A DNA stretch of 64,000 nt, from positions 5,394,001-5,458,000 of the forward strand of contig OZ005704.1 of the NCBI GenBank assembly GCA_963930775.1, written 5' to 3'. Under the pieces are notes generated by a model. It ran no database searches and had not been told where the DNA came from. It worked only from the letters and a program-made list of their open reading frames with translations. Position 1 is the first letter of the stretch. Each line of letters begins with the position of its first letter. The stretch comes from Cliona cf. orientalis. Its lineage: Eukaryota > Porifera > Demospongiae > Clionaida > Clionaidae. The translations under genes were made by a program, and so were the position numbers. This document shows positions 21,751 to 30,842 of this stretch, one piece after another.

Positions 21751-22755
21751 ACACACACACAGAACGACTACCGTACCCCTCGCGCATGCGCCGAGGGTTA
21801 ATAATGTTTTGGCCTTGTCCCCAGATCCTTCCCAGTTTTCCAATATTACACGCTGAAAGTATGAGGAAAACAACTATCATTGCATACTGAATAGTGCCAG
21901 TCAGGATACTGCCTGTTGTCCCAGCTTGTACATGTACAAAAAGTGCCCCTGAAATGAGGACACAACCTTTAATCAGGACACGTCTGTCCCTAGGGTGTCC
22001 GGAATAGAGGGGTTCCACTGCACTTACGACTAGGCATTGTACACCCTTAATAATAATTATTACGGATTCTGAAAGTGTTAGACTCACCAAACATGGTTGT
22101 GGGTAATGTCTGAAAGAGAGGTTGCTCCGGGTCTTGACCTCTCATCACTGCAAGTTCTGATGCCGCTTTCAGATTACTTGATAAAACTCCAATTCGTTCG
22201 ACAACCTTGGACTGGCAGTGGTGAAGACAATGGTGTCACGGTGGATTGAAATGATGAATGATCGATAATAATTAGAATGAACTTACTAGCTCTGTTGTAG
22301 CGTCTTTTAGTCGGGTGAAGAGGGACTCTCTTTCAGCAATCACCTTGCCTTCCAGAGCCACAGACAATGCTGGGTATTCCTTCAGCTCACCAAATGTAGC
22401 TGCTTCATTGGCATACCTAGGGACAATGACATTTTGTACCATCATAGTGCAAGCTTTGCTACTTATCAGTGGTAAATATTAAAGTGGCATCTCCCTATCA
22501 CTGGAATTAAGGCAATTAAAATTAAGCTATGGAGGGGAGAATGATCCTAGATAAGAAATTAATTATGCGATAATATCATGTAACATGTAATATTAAATAC
22601 TTGCTCTCCAATGATGTGTTGACTATTTTACTGGCTACATCAAAGCTGGTAGAGCTTAGCTCCCTCCATTTTTGGATACAGCTGTGGAGGTGGACACAGC
22701 ACTCCTTCACTCTGCCACAGACAACCATGTCTGAAGAAACCCCTGCACCATCCAT
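20934..22755 (-). CDS. CINP: CDK2-interacting protein
   Basis: Four minus-strand exons: 22601-22755, 22287-22416, 22088-22211, 20934-21133 (202 codons plus stop, near the family's usual length; phases agree). The N-terminal half is helical (VKECCVHLHSCIQKWRELSS), as in CINP. The family signatures are PLFQTLPTTMFG near residue 130 and the C-terminal LSCWLHQPYI followed by ESNDHLEAMLIECG. Established role: nuclear protein that binds CDK2-cyclin and CDC7 complexes and ATRIP, linking origin firing and checkpoint signalling; it is also reported in 60S ribosome maturation complexes. The start at 22755 is the first ATG; the frame stays open upstream without another ATG. It lies head to head with IQCB1 (127 bp) and tail to tail with LRR1 (306 bp). 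Intron 3 contains an AC microsatellite and the dispersed repeat at 21430-21805. Confidence 0.85.
21430..21805. repeat. Dispersed repeat with internal AC microsatellite
   Basis: Second copy of the repeat at 4680-4950: GTCAAGAAGC, then GCGTTTTCAACGAAATCCACAC, GGTATGTAGCAGCTAGCG, an AC run at 21718-21760 and CGCGCATGCGCCGAGGGTTAA. It lies in CINP intron 3. Confidence 0.6.
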
Positions 22756-22882
22756 CTTACTGTGACGACCATTATCTACCACACCCGATAAGCAACTGTT
22801 GACGACCAATACCAGCTCAATTTGAAACGGTGCGCTTTAATCAGAAACGTAGAGATAACCTGTATACAAAGACGAGGCAAAG
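22756..22882. promoter_or_regulatory. Divergent promoter interval CINP / IQCB1
   Basis: 127 bp between opposing start codons. The CINP frame remains open through most of it without a further ATG. No defined factor site recognised. Confidence 0.55.
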
Positions 22883-24703
22883 ATGAGTCGGTCAGCGAAG
22901 GATACTCAGCTTCAAGAATGCTACAGAGTCATCGGTAATATAGCAAGAACGATTAGCAATAAGAGAGCAACAGACATTCCGCTGATTTTGCTCCAATTGA
23001 AGCCAATTCTCTCCTCGAAAGCACTGAGTCTGAAACAGCTGAGAAAAGTGAAAGAATACATCTGGTTGAACGACCTGCTGCACGTCAACGTTGAAACTCT
23101 TCGACAGGACTTCACCAAAGTGCAAGGCCAGTGGGCCACGGCTGCTCAATTGGCGTCAATTCTGTCAACAATTTGCTGTGGAGTTTACCCCAAAGCTGAG
23201 AATCCACACACTGCAGCCAGGCAAAGCAGATACTCAGAGCAGCAGAAGGAGTATTATGACATCCTTCTACCCACCTCAGCCGACTCACTGTTGATTCTGG
23301 CCAACAACCTGCTGGAAAAGGAACAGCAAAACGTGGATTCTGGCTATCAAGTGTCTGAACTTAATCACTTTCGAGTAATTGTTGGATCACTCTTGGAAAT
23401 GTGCCAGAGCCACAGGCAGTGCATTGAACGTGTACTGAAATCGCCTTATCTGCTGCACCTTCTGATCACCGACCTAGTTCATCACTGCAGTGTGGTGTTG
23501 TCTTTCGTGGCTGATCTTGTGGTAATTGATGGAAGCTTGCTGGTCACTCTCCCTCCCGACATCCTTCACAGCTTACTGGATGAGCTGGTATTCAAGCTAT
23601 CTGGAGAGCAAGAAACCCCTGCAGTTTTATCACTGGAGCTGATGGCGAGATTGGCCACATCCAATCATGCAATTACAGAAGGAATTTCTTCACGATACAC
23701 CGGTATTTTAGAACTTGCAGTCAAATGGAATATTCAAAAGAGAAGTCGCAATATTATGAATTTTATATCACAACTCAAAACTCTAGCGATAGCTGAAAGT
23801 GAGGATGCTGTTCATCATGGAGCAGCCACAGTGATCCAAGCAGCCTGGAGGGGTTATTCCGGCCGAAGAAGACTGAAAAAGATGCAGCAAGGTATTAGAA
23901 AGTTTCAGCAGATTTACAAACAAAGGAAAGCCAAGAAGCTTAAGCAGGCAGAGGAAGATCAAACGATAAAGACACTGCGTACGGCAAAGGAGTTGAGTCT
24001 GCAGTCTCAGCGACTCAAATTCCGTGAGAAGCAGCTCTCAACAGTGGAACAGCTACCAGCTTCAGAAGTTGATAGGTTTGTTACCCAGCAAGAGAATACA
24101 GCTGCAGTAGCCATCCAGGCTTGGTGGAGAGGTAGACTAGCTCGTGCAAAGCGTAGCAAACTCTACAATGAGAGACGACAGTCAAGGAGTGCAGCTGTTA
24201 TACAGAGAGCATACAGACGGCACAAAAGGAAAGGGAAAAGTGGTAGTAGAGATGGTTACTTGCTACCTCAAATTGAAGGGGCAGAGAGGGAAGCATTACA
24301 AGGAGAAATTGCCCAATACCAAGAGCACCATCCACCAAGTTTTAAGTCACCCACAGAAGTTAGGGAACTCCACGGTAAAGTACAGAATCTCACTGAACAA
24401 TTCTATCTGTCGAGAATTGAACAACACAAGAGTGATAGAGAAAGAACTGAGCTCCTGTCAGAGTTAGATCACAGCTGCGACATGCTACTAGGGGCTCCAA
24501 ATCTGAATGATTCATTCACCATGCCTGAAATATCAGCGACTTTTACTACTGCAGCTGCAGCTAGTAGTTGTGGTGGTGATGGTTCGGCTGCTGTGTCTAA
24601 GATGGCCCAGACTGCTCACAGAGAGGAGCTGAGAGCTCTCAACACTCCCTGGTGGAAGAGACAAGCTTTAGACTCTGAAGATGTATTTGTATTGTTATCG
24701 TGA
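22883..24703 (+). CDS. IQCB1: IQ motif-containing B1 / nephrocystin-5, single exon
   Basis: Uninterrupted 606-codon frame. The N-terminal 300 residues form the helical domain typical of IQCB1, with the conserved stretch FTKVQGQWATAAQLASIL near residue 80 and an armadillo-like hydrophobic pattern. Three IQ motifs bind calmodulin: about 313 (IQAAWRGYSGRRRLKK), 407 (IQAWWRGRLARAKRSK) and 440 (IQRAYRRHKRKGK). A charged coiled coil lies between the first two. The end carries the family signature TPWWKRQ. Established role: centrosome and ciliary transition-zone protein that binds calmodulin, CEP290 and the BBSome; human loss causes nephronophthisis with retinal dystrophy. Vertebrate orthologues have many introns, so the single exon here is notable, and suggests retroposition or wholesale intron loss (inference). 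No poly-A relic is evident after the stop. Confidence 0.88.
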   Translation: MSRSAKDTQLQECYRVIGNIARTISNKRATDIPLILLQLKPILSSKALSLKQLRKVKEYIWLNDLLHVNVETLRQDFTKVQGQWATAAQLASILSTICCGVYPKAENPHTAARQSRYSEQQKEYYDILLPTSADSLLILANNLLEKEQQNVDSGYQVSELNHFRVIVGSLLEMCQSHRQCIERVLKSPYLLHLLITDLVHHCSVVLSFVADLVVIDGSLLVTLPPDILHSLLDELVFKLSGEQETPAVLSLELMARLATSNHAITEGISSRYTGILELAVKWNIQKRSRNIMNFISQLKTLAIAESEDAVHHGAATVIQAAWRGYSGRRRLKKMQQGIRKFQQIYKQRKAKKLKQAEEDQTIKTLRTAKELSLQSQRLKFREKQLSTVEQLPASEVDRFVTQQENTAAVAIQAWWRGRLARAKRSKLYNERRQSRSAAVIQRAYRRHKRKGKSGSRDGYLLPQIEGAEREALQGEIAQYQEHHPPSFKSPTEVRELHGKVQNLTEQFYLSRIEQHKSDRERTELLSELDHSCDMLLGAPNLNDSFTMPEISATFTTAAAASSCGGDGSAAVSKMAQTAHREELRALNTPWWKRQALDSEDVFVLLS

Positions 24704-24907
24704 TGTGATAGAATCACTGCCACTTGGCGACCTTTACCTACTCCCGCGTGTTGGAAATGCTGGGCACAAGACTAGGTCTAGCGTCAATTGCTACTTTTTT
24801 GTTAAGGAATATCACCTCAGCTCTCAATTGAAACAGCTGGTTTATAACCGAAACGAAATTGATACTGTGCCTGAATATCGTCTTGATAATAATAATAATT
24901 GTAAATG

Positions 24908-24925
24908 TTGTGCGCATGCGCACAA
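24908..24925. promoter_or_regulatory. 18-bp palindrome with NRF1-type core
   Basis: TTGTGCGCATGCGCACAA is a perfect palindrome containing TGCGCATGCGCA, the consensus of nuclear respiratory factor 1, a sequence-specific activator conserved in animals. It lies 64 bp upstream of the chosen start codon of the next gene, a plausible core-promoter distance. Caution: GCGCATGCGC also occurs in local dispersed repeats (4930, 21783, 31964). Confidence 0.45.
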
Positions 24926-24988
24926 TGCCATCACAGTGATGATCGTTTGGGCCATGGGAGTGGCATGTACATTGTTCTAGTACAAAGG

Positions 24989-26815
24989 ATGGCGAGAAAA
25001 GTGAAGCAACTGCTGTTGTTGCTTTGTGCCCTGGTATTGGTCCTGATCACGGTATCAATCACGACAAAACTAAGAACCCAAGGAAAGGTCACGTTAGTTG
25101 TCTCCTCTCAGAGTCAGAAATTAGCAAACTTGCAGTGGGGCTCAGAAGCTGGATTGCAGGGTGAAGCCAATGTGGAAGCAAGGAAAAGGTCGTCAACAAT
25201 ATTCAACATTTTCGGTAGAGAGAATAGGCAATTAAAATTGCCAGACATTGATTCACTCCAGATGAGTGATGAGATCCGAGATTTCTTCAAAAGGGTAGTA
25301 TTTTCAAACAAAACCCACACCCCACCCTCACAGCAGCCAAGGAGAGTACAGCGAACGGCACGAACAAATTTATCACAAATTCGTCAACATGATAAGGAGA
25401 GATTTATGGAACTGATAAGAAAGCTAAACTTAGAAATAGGTATCAATGAAGATGGTATCTTAATGGTGAACAACTCAGAAACAGGACAGTATAATTATGA
25501 CACAGATAATGTCAGTTATGATCAAAATGGTGTACTATGGAAATCATTCGGGAAGAAGCACAGCAAGCACTCTCCCTTAACTCGGCCATTGCAGGGAAGC
25601 TACATATTAGCTGTTGACTTTTGGGACCAGAAAATAGCTGGCCTGCAGAACGTACTCAGTCTTCAGTGTTGGACTGCTCATTTGGGCAACAACGTCAAAG
25701 TCGTTGAACCTTTTGTCATTGCATCAGAATTTGGGGCTCTACCACTTTATCACAGCGAACCATTGCAAACCGCACACTTGACGTTTGGAGAGCTGTACAA
25801 CAGATCAGTATGGAACAAAGAAGCTTCCAAAGCCAAGTTGGCCCAACTCATAGAGTGGAATGAATTCATTATAACAGCTCCACCATCCGTTATACTCGTG
25901 ACTTTGTTTTATGCTGATCTCCCTTCAGCTGCTGGCTGTCCATTGAACAAGCTAAATGAGCGTACCCGTAGCTTAATTCTCACCTATGACATGGATGTCA
26001 TTTCTGAGGTATGCATCAATTTGAAGGACCTTGGCCATAATACGACTACCGCTGAGTTTGATGCTCTAGTATTCGGTGAATATGATATCAACGATATGGA
26101 TGTCACTGTCATCTTCTCACAGTGGAGAGGAATTACCAACAATGATAGTTCGCGAATGTACCTTGTGGACTCACCCTGTCGTCAAGGAGTAGATTCCTCT
26201 CATTATATCTCATATTTGCTTCCAAATATAGATGTCATGGCTGATGCAAACACTTTCATAGGGTTGCACTATCCCAATCGAGTGTTTTTTGGGGTGATGA
26301 TCTACATGGAGAAAATTGTCATAAATAACAGAGAAGGAGGGTCAATGAATGTATTGGACACGGTGAGGAAGTGTTATGTCAAGATACTCCATGATTGGTC
26401 CAGTCTGGTGAATGGCACAAAAATTAAGTCCACATTTCTTTCTATTGACCTAAACGTGTACAGAAGTTCAATCTTTTCCATGCACCACTTCAAGCCAATA
26501 CACGCCAACTTGAGTGCAATGACTGAACAAGTAACACGCCATCTCTTGGGAAGGAATATGACTATGGAGAAGTGGGGTAAGATTCTCGACACGATAGCTT
26601 CTGTGGACGATCCAGCATACATTGGCCTAATGCAGACAGCTGTTGCCATGAGGTCTAGGTGTATCATACTGGCTGGAGGTGGACCACTTCAGGATTATGC
26701 TCTACGGCTATACAAGAGAGTTAATCCAAAAAGACAAGAACGTTGCTACATTCTACTCAATCAAAATTGTGTGCGGACGGCACATGTAGTACCCAAATCT
26801 TTAAGTGTAAGATAA
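24989..26815 (+). CDS. Type II membrane protein, putative Golgi glycosyltransferase-like
   Basis: Single exon of 608 codons from the ATG at 24989 (MARKVKQLLLLL). An in-frame ATG at 24905 would add 28 atypical residues, and the chosen start puts the hydrophobic helix (about residues 8-28) right after three basic residues, as in type II Golgi enzymes. A stem of about 170 residues follows. The globular part begins near GSYILAVDFWDQKIAGLQNVLSLQCW and contains the conserved-looking blocks VVEPFVIASEFG, YLVDSPCRQGV, FIGLHYPNRVFFGV and YIGLMQTAVAMRSRCIILAGGG. The layout (basic N-terminus, lumenal catalytic-looking domain, late GGG loop) recalls O-fucosyltransferase-type enzymes, but I see no diagnostic motif. 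Several N-glycosylation sequons occur. It could be any lumenal enzyme of an invertebrate-specific family; substrate unknown. Confidence 0.5.
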   Translation: MARKVKQLLLLLCALVLVLITVSITTKLRTQGKVTLVVSSQSQKLANLQWGSEAGLQGEANVEARKRSSTIFNIFGRENRQLKLPDIDSLQMSDEIRDFFKRVVFSNKTHTPPSQQPRRVQRTARTNLSQIRQHDKERFMELIRKLNLEIGINEDGILMVNNSETGQYNYDTDNVSYDQNGVLWKSFGKKHSKHSPLTRPLQGSYILAVDFWDQKIAGLQNVLSLQCWTAHLGNNVKVVEPFVIASEFGALPLYHSEPLQTAHLTFGELYNRSVWNKEASKAKLAQLIEWNEFIITAPPSVILVTLFYADLPSAAGCPLNKLNERTRSLILTYDMDVISEVCINLKDLGHNTTTAEFDALVFGEYDINDMDVTVIFSQWRGITNNDSSRMYLVDSPCRQGVDSSHYISYLLPNIDVMADANTFIGLHYPNRVFFGVMIYMEKIVINNREGGSMNVLDTVRKCYVKILHDWSSLVNGTKIKSTFLSIDLNVYRSSIFSMHHFKPIHANLSAMTEQVTRHLLGRNMTMEKWGKILDTIASVDDPAYIGLMQTAVAMRSRCIILAGGGPLQDYALRLYKRVNPKRQERCYILLNQNCVRTAHVVPKSLSVR

Positions 26816-26842
26816 TCGGAGTTACTTGACCATGCATACCCC

Positions 26843-27177
26843 TATAGCAATCCAAACATGACAAAAATATCAAAATTCAAACTCAAGGGTACAAAACTAC
26901 ACAGCTGCATATGGCAGGGTGCAAAAGGTCAAACCTGTAAATTCAAGGAACTAGTTTATCAATTAATACTGTACTTTTGACTTTGTACTTTATAATAGTA
27001 GCTTAATGTGCCATCCACAGCTTTTGAATTTGCAGGTTTGACCTTTTGCACCTTCCATATGCTGCTCTGTACTTTTGCACCCTTGAGTTTGCAGCTTTGA
27101 CCTTTTGCACCTTCCATATGCAAAATTTGTGCTTTTACACCCTTGAGTTTGAATTTTGTCATGTCTGGATTGCCATA
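26843..27177. repeat. 337-bp inverted-repeat element family, copy 2
   Basis: Begins TATAGCAATCCAAACATGAC and ends ATGTCTGGATTGCCATA. It matches 15529-15865 over its whole length, with the same internal AAAGGTCAAACCTG words in partly inverted order. Confidence 0.85.
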
Positions 27178-27299
27178 CATACTTAAATATTATAACCATT
27201 TTCTACCAATATGACCTTTTGTTCAACTTTTCAATACATACATTTTGGAAAAGCATTCTGCAAATGTGGACCACACATATAATATTATACATACAAACA

Positions 27300-27430
27300 G
27301 TGTGACCATACAAAATAAATTTGACCATACAGAAAAAATTGATCACACGGAAAAGTTTTGACCATACAGAAAAAAAAATTGATCACACGGAAAAAAAACT
27401 GACCACAGAAAAAAAAAAAATTTGACCATA
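27300..27430. repeat. Minisatellite of about 20-bp units (TTGACCATACAGAAAAAA)
   Basis: About six imperfect tandem units alternating TTGACCATACAGAAAAA and TTGATCACACGGAAAA, with A-run length varying between units. Confidence 0.85.
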
Positions 27431-27835
27431 ATATTATTTTGTCTTGAATGGAATTCCATAGACACAATTGCAATTATTATTATGACATTGTGCATCAGAG
27501 CATAGTAGTGGAAGATAGTATTGCAACAAATTTAATGATATTCGTTAATAATATTATATTAGCCTCTCTAATGACTATCTAATTAATCCATATAATATAC
27601 ATTATATTAAGGTAAATGGTTTACAAGTCATGTTCATTACAATTATTGTTGAAAACTTAGTAAGCATAAAAAAATTATGTGAAACTGTTCTTATACTCCA
27701 GATATACAATCATGTATGTTATATGAAGCATATTCAAAAATATTATTACATGCATGACAATTTTTAATATAAAAAATATTAATGTATTGTAAACTCAGCA
27801 ACAGCAATCTTAAAATAATATCGATATCACTCAAG

Positions 27836-28900
27836 TCAGTCAGCCTGCTTCTGAATCGCGAGCATGTGCATAAAGCTGGTAACAAACGCTTTGCCCTTCA
27901 CTACAGTATACAAGATACCAGCGAGCAAAAGCACGCCAACATAGTCCATGATGGGCACGCGAAGTGGCTCATTGAGGCGATGGAGAGGCTTATTCCAGTA
28001 ATAAAAGAAACAGCTGGCCAAGATTAGCAAACTTGATAGCTTAACTATCAAGCCAATCTCTCTGATGTGCATTTGCGTGATCACAAACACCGAGAGACAA
28101 CCGTACAAAAATATTGGCCAGAGGGTATAGGGCTGATTCAATGCCACAATCACGCCATGCGGAGCCACAATGAGTTCCAGTGCTAGCTTCCACCAAGGGT
28201 TAAGGTGGATCTTCGTGAAGAAAAGACTCCCTTGGAGTAGTAAGAAAAACGTGTAGCAAATTCCCCAGAGGTGACCGATTGTGGTTTCCATCGGATGATA
28301 CCAAAAGTTATAAATGATTGCCCATGAAAAGTAGTATGCATGATATTTCCTTGCAAATCGAACTACTTCCTTTGAAAGTGGCAAAGGACGTCCAGCGACC
28401 ATGCCCCTGGTGTAGTTCTCCATCAAAAGTACCCAGATCAGCAATACTGCGACAGCACCCAAGGCGGAAACTTCCGGCACATCCTGTGCTAGGCCATCGT
28501 AGAAGGTATGAGTTTGAATGATACGAACAATGCTGAAGAACAGGTTAACAGCAAGTGCAGCATAGTTGACAGGATGCAGTTTTGCTGTTGTCTCTTTGAT
28601 ATGTGTCTGGGCATAGTAGACCAGGCCCAAGTGTGATAGTTGGTGGCATGCATAGAGCCCCCAGGCGCTCAGTCTAGTCACTGCTGTTGGGTTAGGCAGA
28701 ACCCAGTAGTAGATGAACGGGCCTTTGTCGGGCTCGTGGGGGACGTCACGCAGACGATACTCGAAAACTTTAACGATGAAAGTGAGGATAAATGAGACTC
28801 CAACACCCAGAGCAAGAGCCCTAACGTCCTCCCTTGATAGTTGTTCCCTCCTTATCGACTGTTGACTTTGCCGCTGGTTGGAACGAGAAGTCACCTCCAT
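27836..28900 (-). CDS. Intronless multi-pass membrane protein, unknown function
   Basis: Single exon, 354 codons from the first ATG at 28900 (MEVTSRSNQRQSQQ). A polar N-terminal tail of about 30 residues is followed by roughly eight to ten hydrophobic segments. Conserved-looking polar and aromatic elements sit at membrane edges: HPMETTIGHLWG, KIHLNPWWKLALELIVAPHGV, FARKYHAYYFSW. Several histidines (HQLSHLG, HAYYF, HPMETTIGH, APHGV) lie near predicted membrane boundaries, which could suit a metal-dependent lipid-modifying enzyme, but this is speculation. I do not recognise the family. Because it has no introns and a compact bacterial-like membrane topology, horizontal acquisition is possible and untested. 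It is convergent with the preceding gene. Confidence 0.6.
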   Translation of the reverse strand: MEVTSRSNQRQSQQSIRREQLSREDVRALALGVGVSFILTFIVKVFEYRLRDVPHEPDKGPFIYYWVLPNPTAVTRLSAWGLYACHQLSHLGLVYYAQTHIKETTAKLHPVNYAALAVNLFFSIVRIIQTHTFYDGLAQDVPEVSALGAVAVLLIWVLLMENYTRGMVAGRPLPLSKEVVRFARKYHAYYFSWAIIYNFWYHPMETTIGHLWGICYTFFLLLQGSLFFTKIHLNPWWKLALELIVAPHGVIVALNQPYTLWPIFLYGCLSVFVITQMHIREIGLIVKLSSLLILASCFFYYWNKPLHRLNEPLRVPIMDYVGVLLLAGILYTVVKGKAFVTSFMHMLAIQKQAD

Positions 28901-30842
28901 ACTCGATTGCAAAAGTGCGGCGCTTCGAGTTCGGTAACCTGTGACCTCTTCGTTTGATTATTAAATTTTATTATAATAATTATCAAGGATAATATTATTA
29001 ATTAAAAAATAAACGTCAGCGGAATGGAACGATGGAATGGAATGATATTATGATGGAATGGAATGGAATAGTGGAATGACCACGCCCACAGCGTGCGTTT
29101 GTGACGACCTACACCTATTGTATTCAGTGCCCAAGACACACAGATCTTCTCGATCGAATTTAAGGTACCATTAAATTGCGTGGGCGTGAGGTGGGGGATA
29201 TGACACCTAAACCACATCAAAGTCATTAGTGAGGTGCATGTTGTGTAACCACGCCCTTTTAATTGCACAGGTCTCAGGGGTGTGGCTGCTAGAGCCGGAA
29301 GTGTTCATTTAATATCCTCCATGGACCGGAAGCCGAGCCGGAAGGGAGGGGCCAGGCCACGCCCAAAACAGCCCCACCCTGTTCCCCAAGGACCACCATT
29401 CTCAATCAAGTGCCTAACCACCGGATGTCCACCGGAAGCCCACAATCAATCCCAATTAAAACACACAGCTTCCTCAAGGCCAAAACACACACAAACACTT
29501 GGAGGCCGTTCTGCCACACCGCCCACGCAAGAGCTCACCTCATTTCCTGTGTGGGCGGAGTAACAACACGTCATCGCAACCACATCCGCTTCAAACCATC
29601 GTCAGCTTCCGTCCAGCCGTACAGGCCCCTCGATCGCACCGCCGTACAGTGCCTCATTAACAGACATGGCCTCACCTTTGACCTCCTGCCACGCCCCCAA
29701 AGCCTCCTCGCGGGGTTCAAAGGTCACCACCGCTTCCGGGACACGCCCACCTATCGCCGAGGCCAAGTCCCAGGCGCCGATGTCCAAGCACTGGCCCGTG
29801 AAGCCACGCCCAATCGGAAGCAATAAAACCTGCATTAATGCACACGCACACACTCCACACAGTGCCAGGAACACGCCCACATGCTTAATTAGGCCTAATA
29901 AGCTTTTTTTTTTTTTTTTTTTTTGTCGTTGCGGTTAATAGTTAAGAAAGAATGCTTTGATCTTGCTTTGATGTGGGCAATTACCGGCCTTTTCTTCAGG
30001 GGCCACTTCCGGTCGCTAATTACACGCGCATAATCATCCCTGGCCGATTCTGGACACGCCCACCTCCGACCAAAAGCACTCGTATGGCCTCTTCGGCCAC
30101 GCCCCTTCACGATTCGCTAATTGAATTAGCCATTCCTGACGCTCACGCCCACGCAATTAAATGGTACCTTAATATGGCTAGCCAGTGGCAGTAATTAAAA
30201 GAAGGACGAGCACAAACTGATACAGGAGAAAAATAGATAATTATGGGCACAAAATGGGTTATTCAGCTTCCAACATTGAATGTTACACCCAGCGAAGTAC
30301 ATTGAAGTAGCTACATAGTATGCGGACCCCCTACTAGACCACCTCCTCGAGATCAAAACACACTTTTCCACCACAAAAAGTCTCCAACTGAGAAGCACCC
30401 CTGTCAGTCGAAACTACCCCATTAATTCCTCTGTAAAGCCTCACCCTCCTCCAAGCAGTAACTACTTTTGACACTATCCACCCCTCGTATATGAAACTAC
30501 CCTGACCCCAAGGACTGATCCTTGCTTGTCAATAGGTTATGGTTTATCAAGACATTATGACACTATTGCAGACCATAATATTATACATGTACATGTACTA
30601 TGGTTAAACTTCAATGTTGGCATCAAGAAAACGAACAAATAGCTACATAATTGAGCAGCTAATATAGCTGATAATAAAAATACCAGATATATCATTGCTA
30701 TCAAAATTTAATTAGTTACATTATTAGTTTCTTGTCCTGGTGTTTCAAGGCAATAATGAAGGTATAGAAGCATAAGTTAAAACAGACATTGGAGGTAACA
30801 ACAAACAAACTTCCAAGTTTGTGTGGCCTTATCTACAGTTAA
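28901..30842. other. Intergenic: GGAAT repeat, GC-rich stretch, repeats
   Basis: 29021-29078 is a degenerate GGAATG pentamer array. 29280-30120 is unusually GC-rich for the window and dense in CACGCCC/GGGCGTG words; all frames are open in parts, but none shows a domain, consistent codon use or splice support. A T run of about 20 follows at 29905-29924. 30200-30842 is AT-rich and ends at the P450 stop codon. A small lineage-specific gene in 29280-29880 cannot be excluded. Confidence 0.45.

Larger units (their letters stand above)
26816..27835. other. Tail-to-tail intergenic, repeats only
   Basis: Contains the second copy of the 337-bp inverted-repeat element (26843-27177), a minisatellite (27300-27430), and then very AT-rich DNA. 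No coding exon was recognised. Both flanking genes end here, so polyadenylation signals must lie at its edges. Confidence 0.6.

Noticed and set aside
27300-27430. Regular repeats considered as a CRISPR array
   Set aside because: Units are contiguous and A-rich without unique spacers, in an animal genome; it is a minisatellite.
29410-29880. Overlapping open frames on both strands in the GC-rich stretch
   Set aside because: High GC content keeps several frames open at once. None has a recognisable domain or splice context, and the hydrophobic start on the minus strand at 29880 could be chance.
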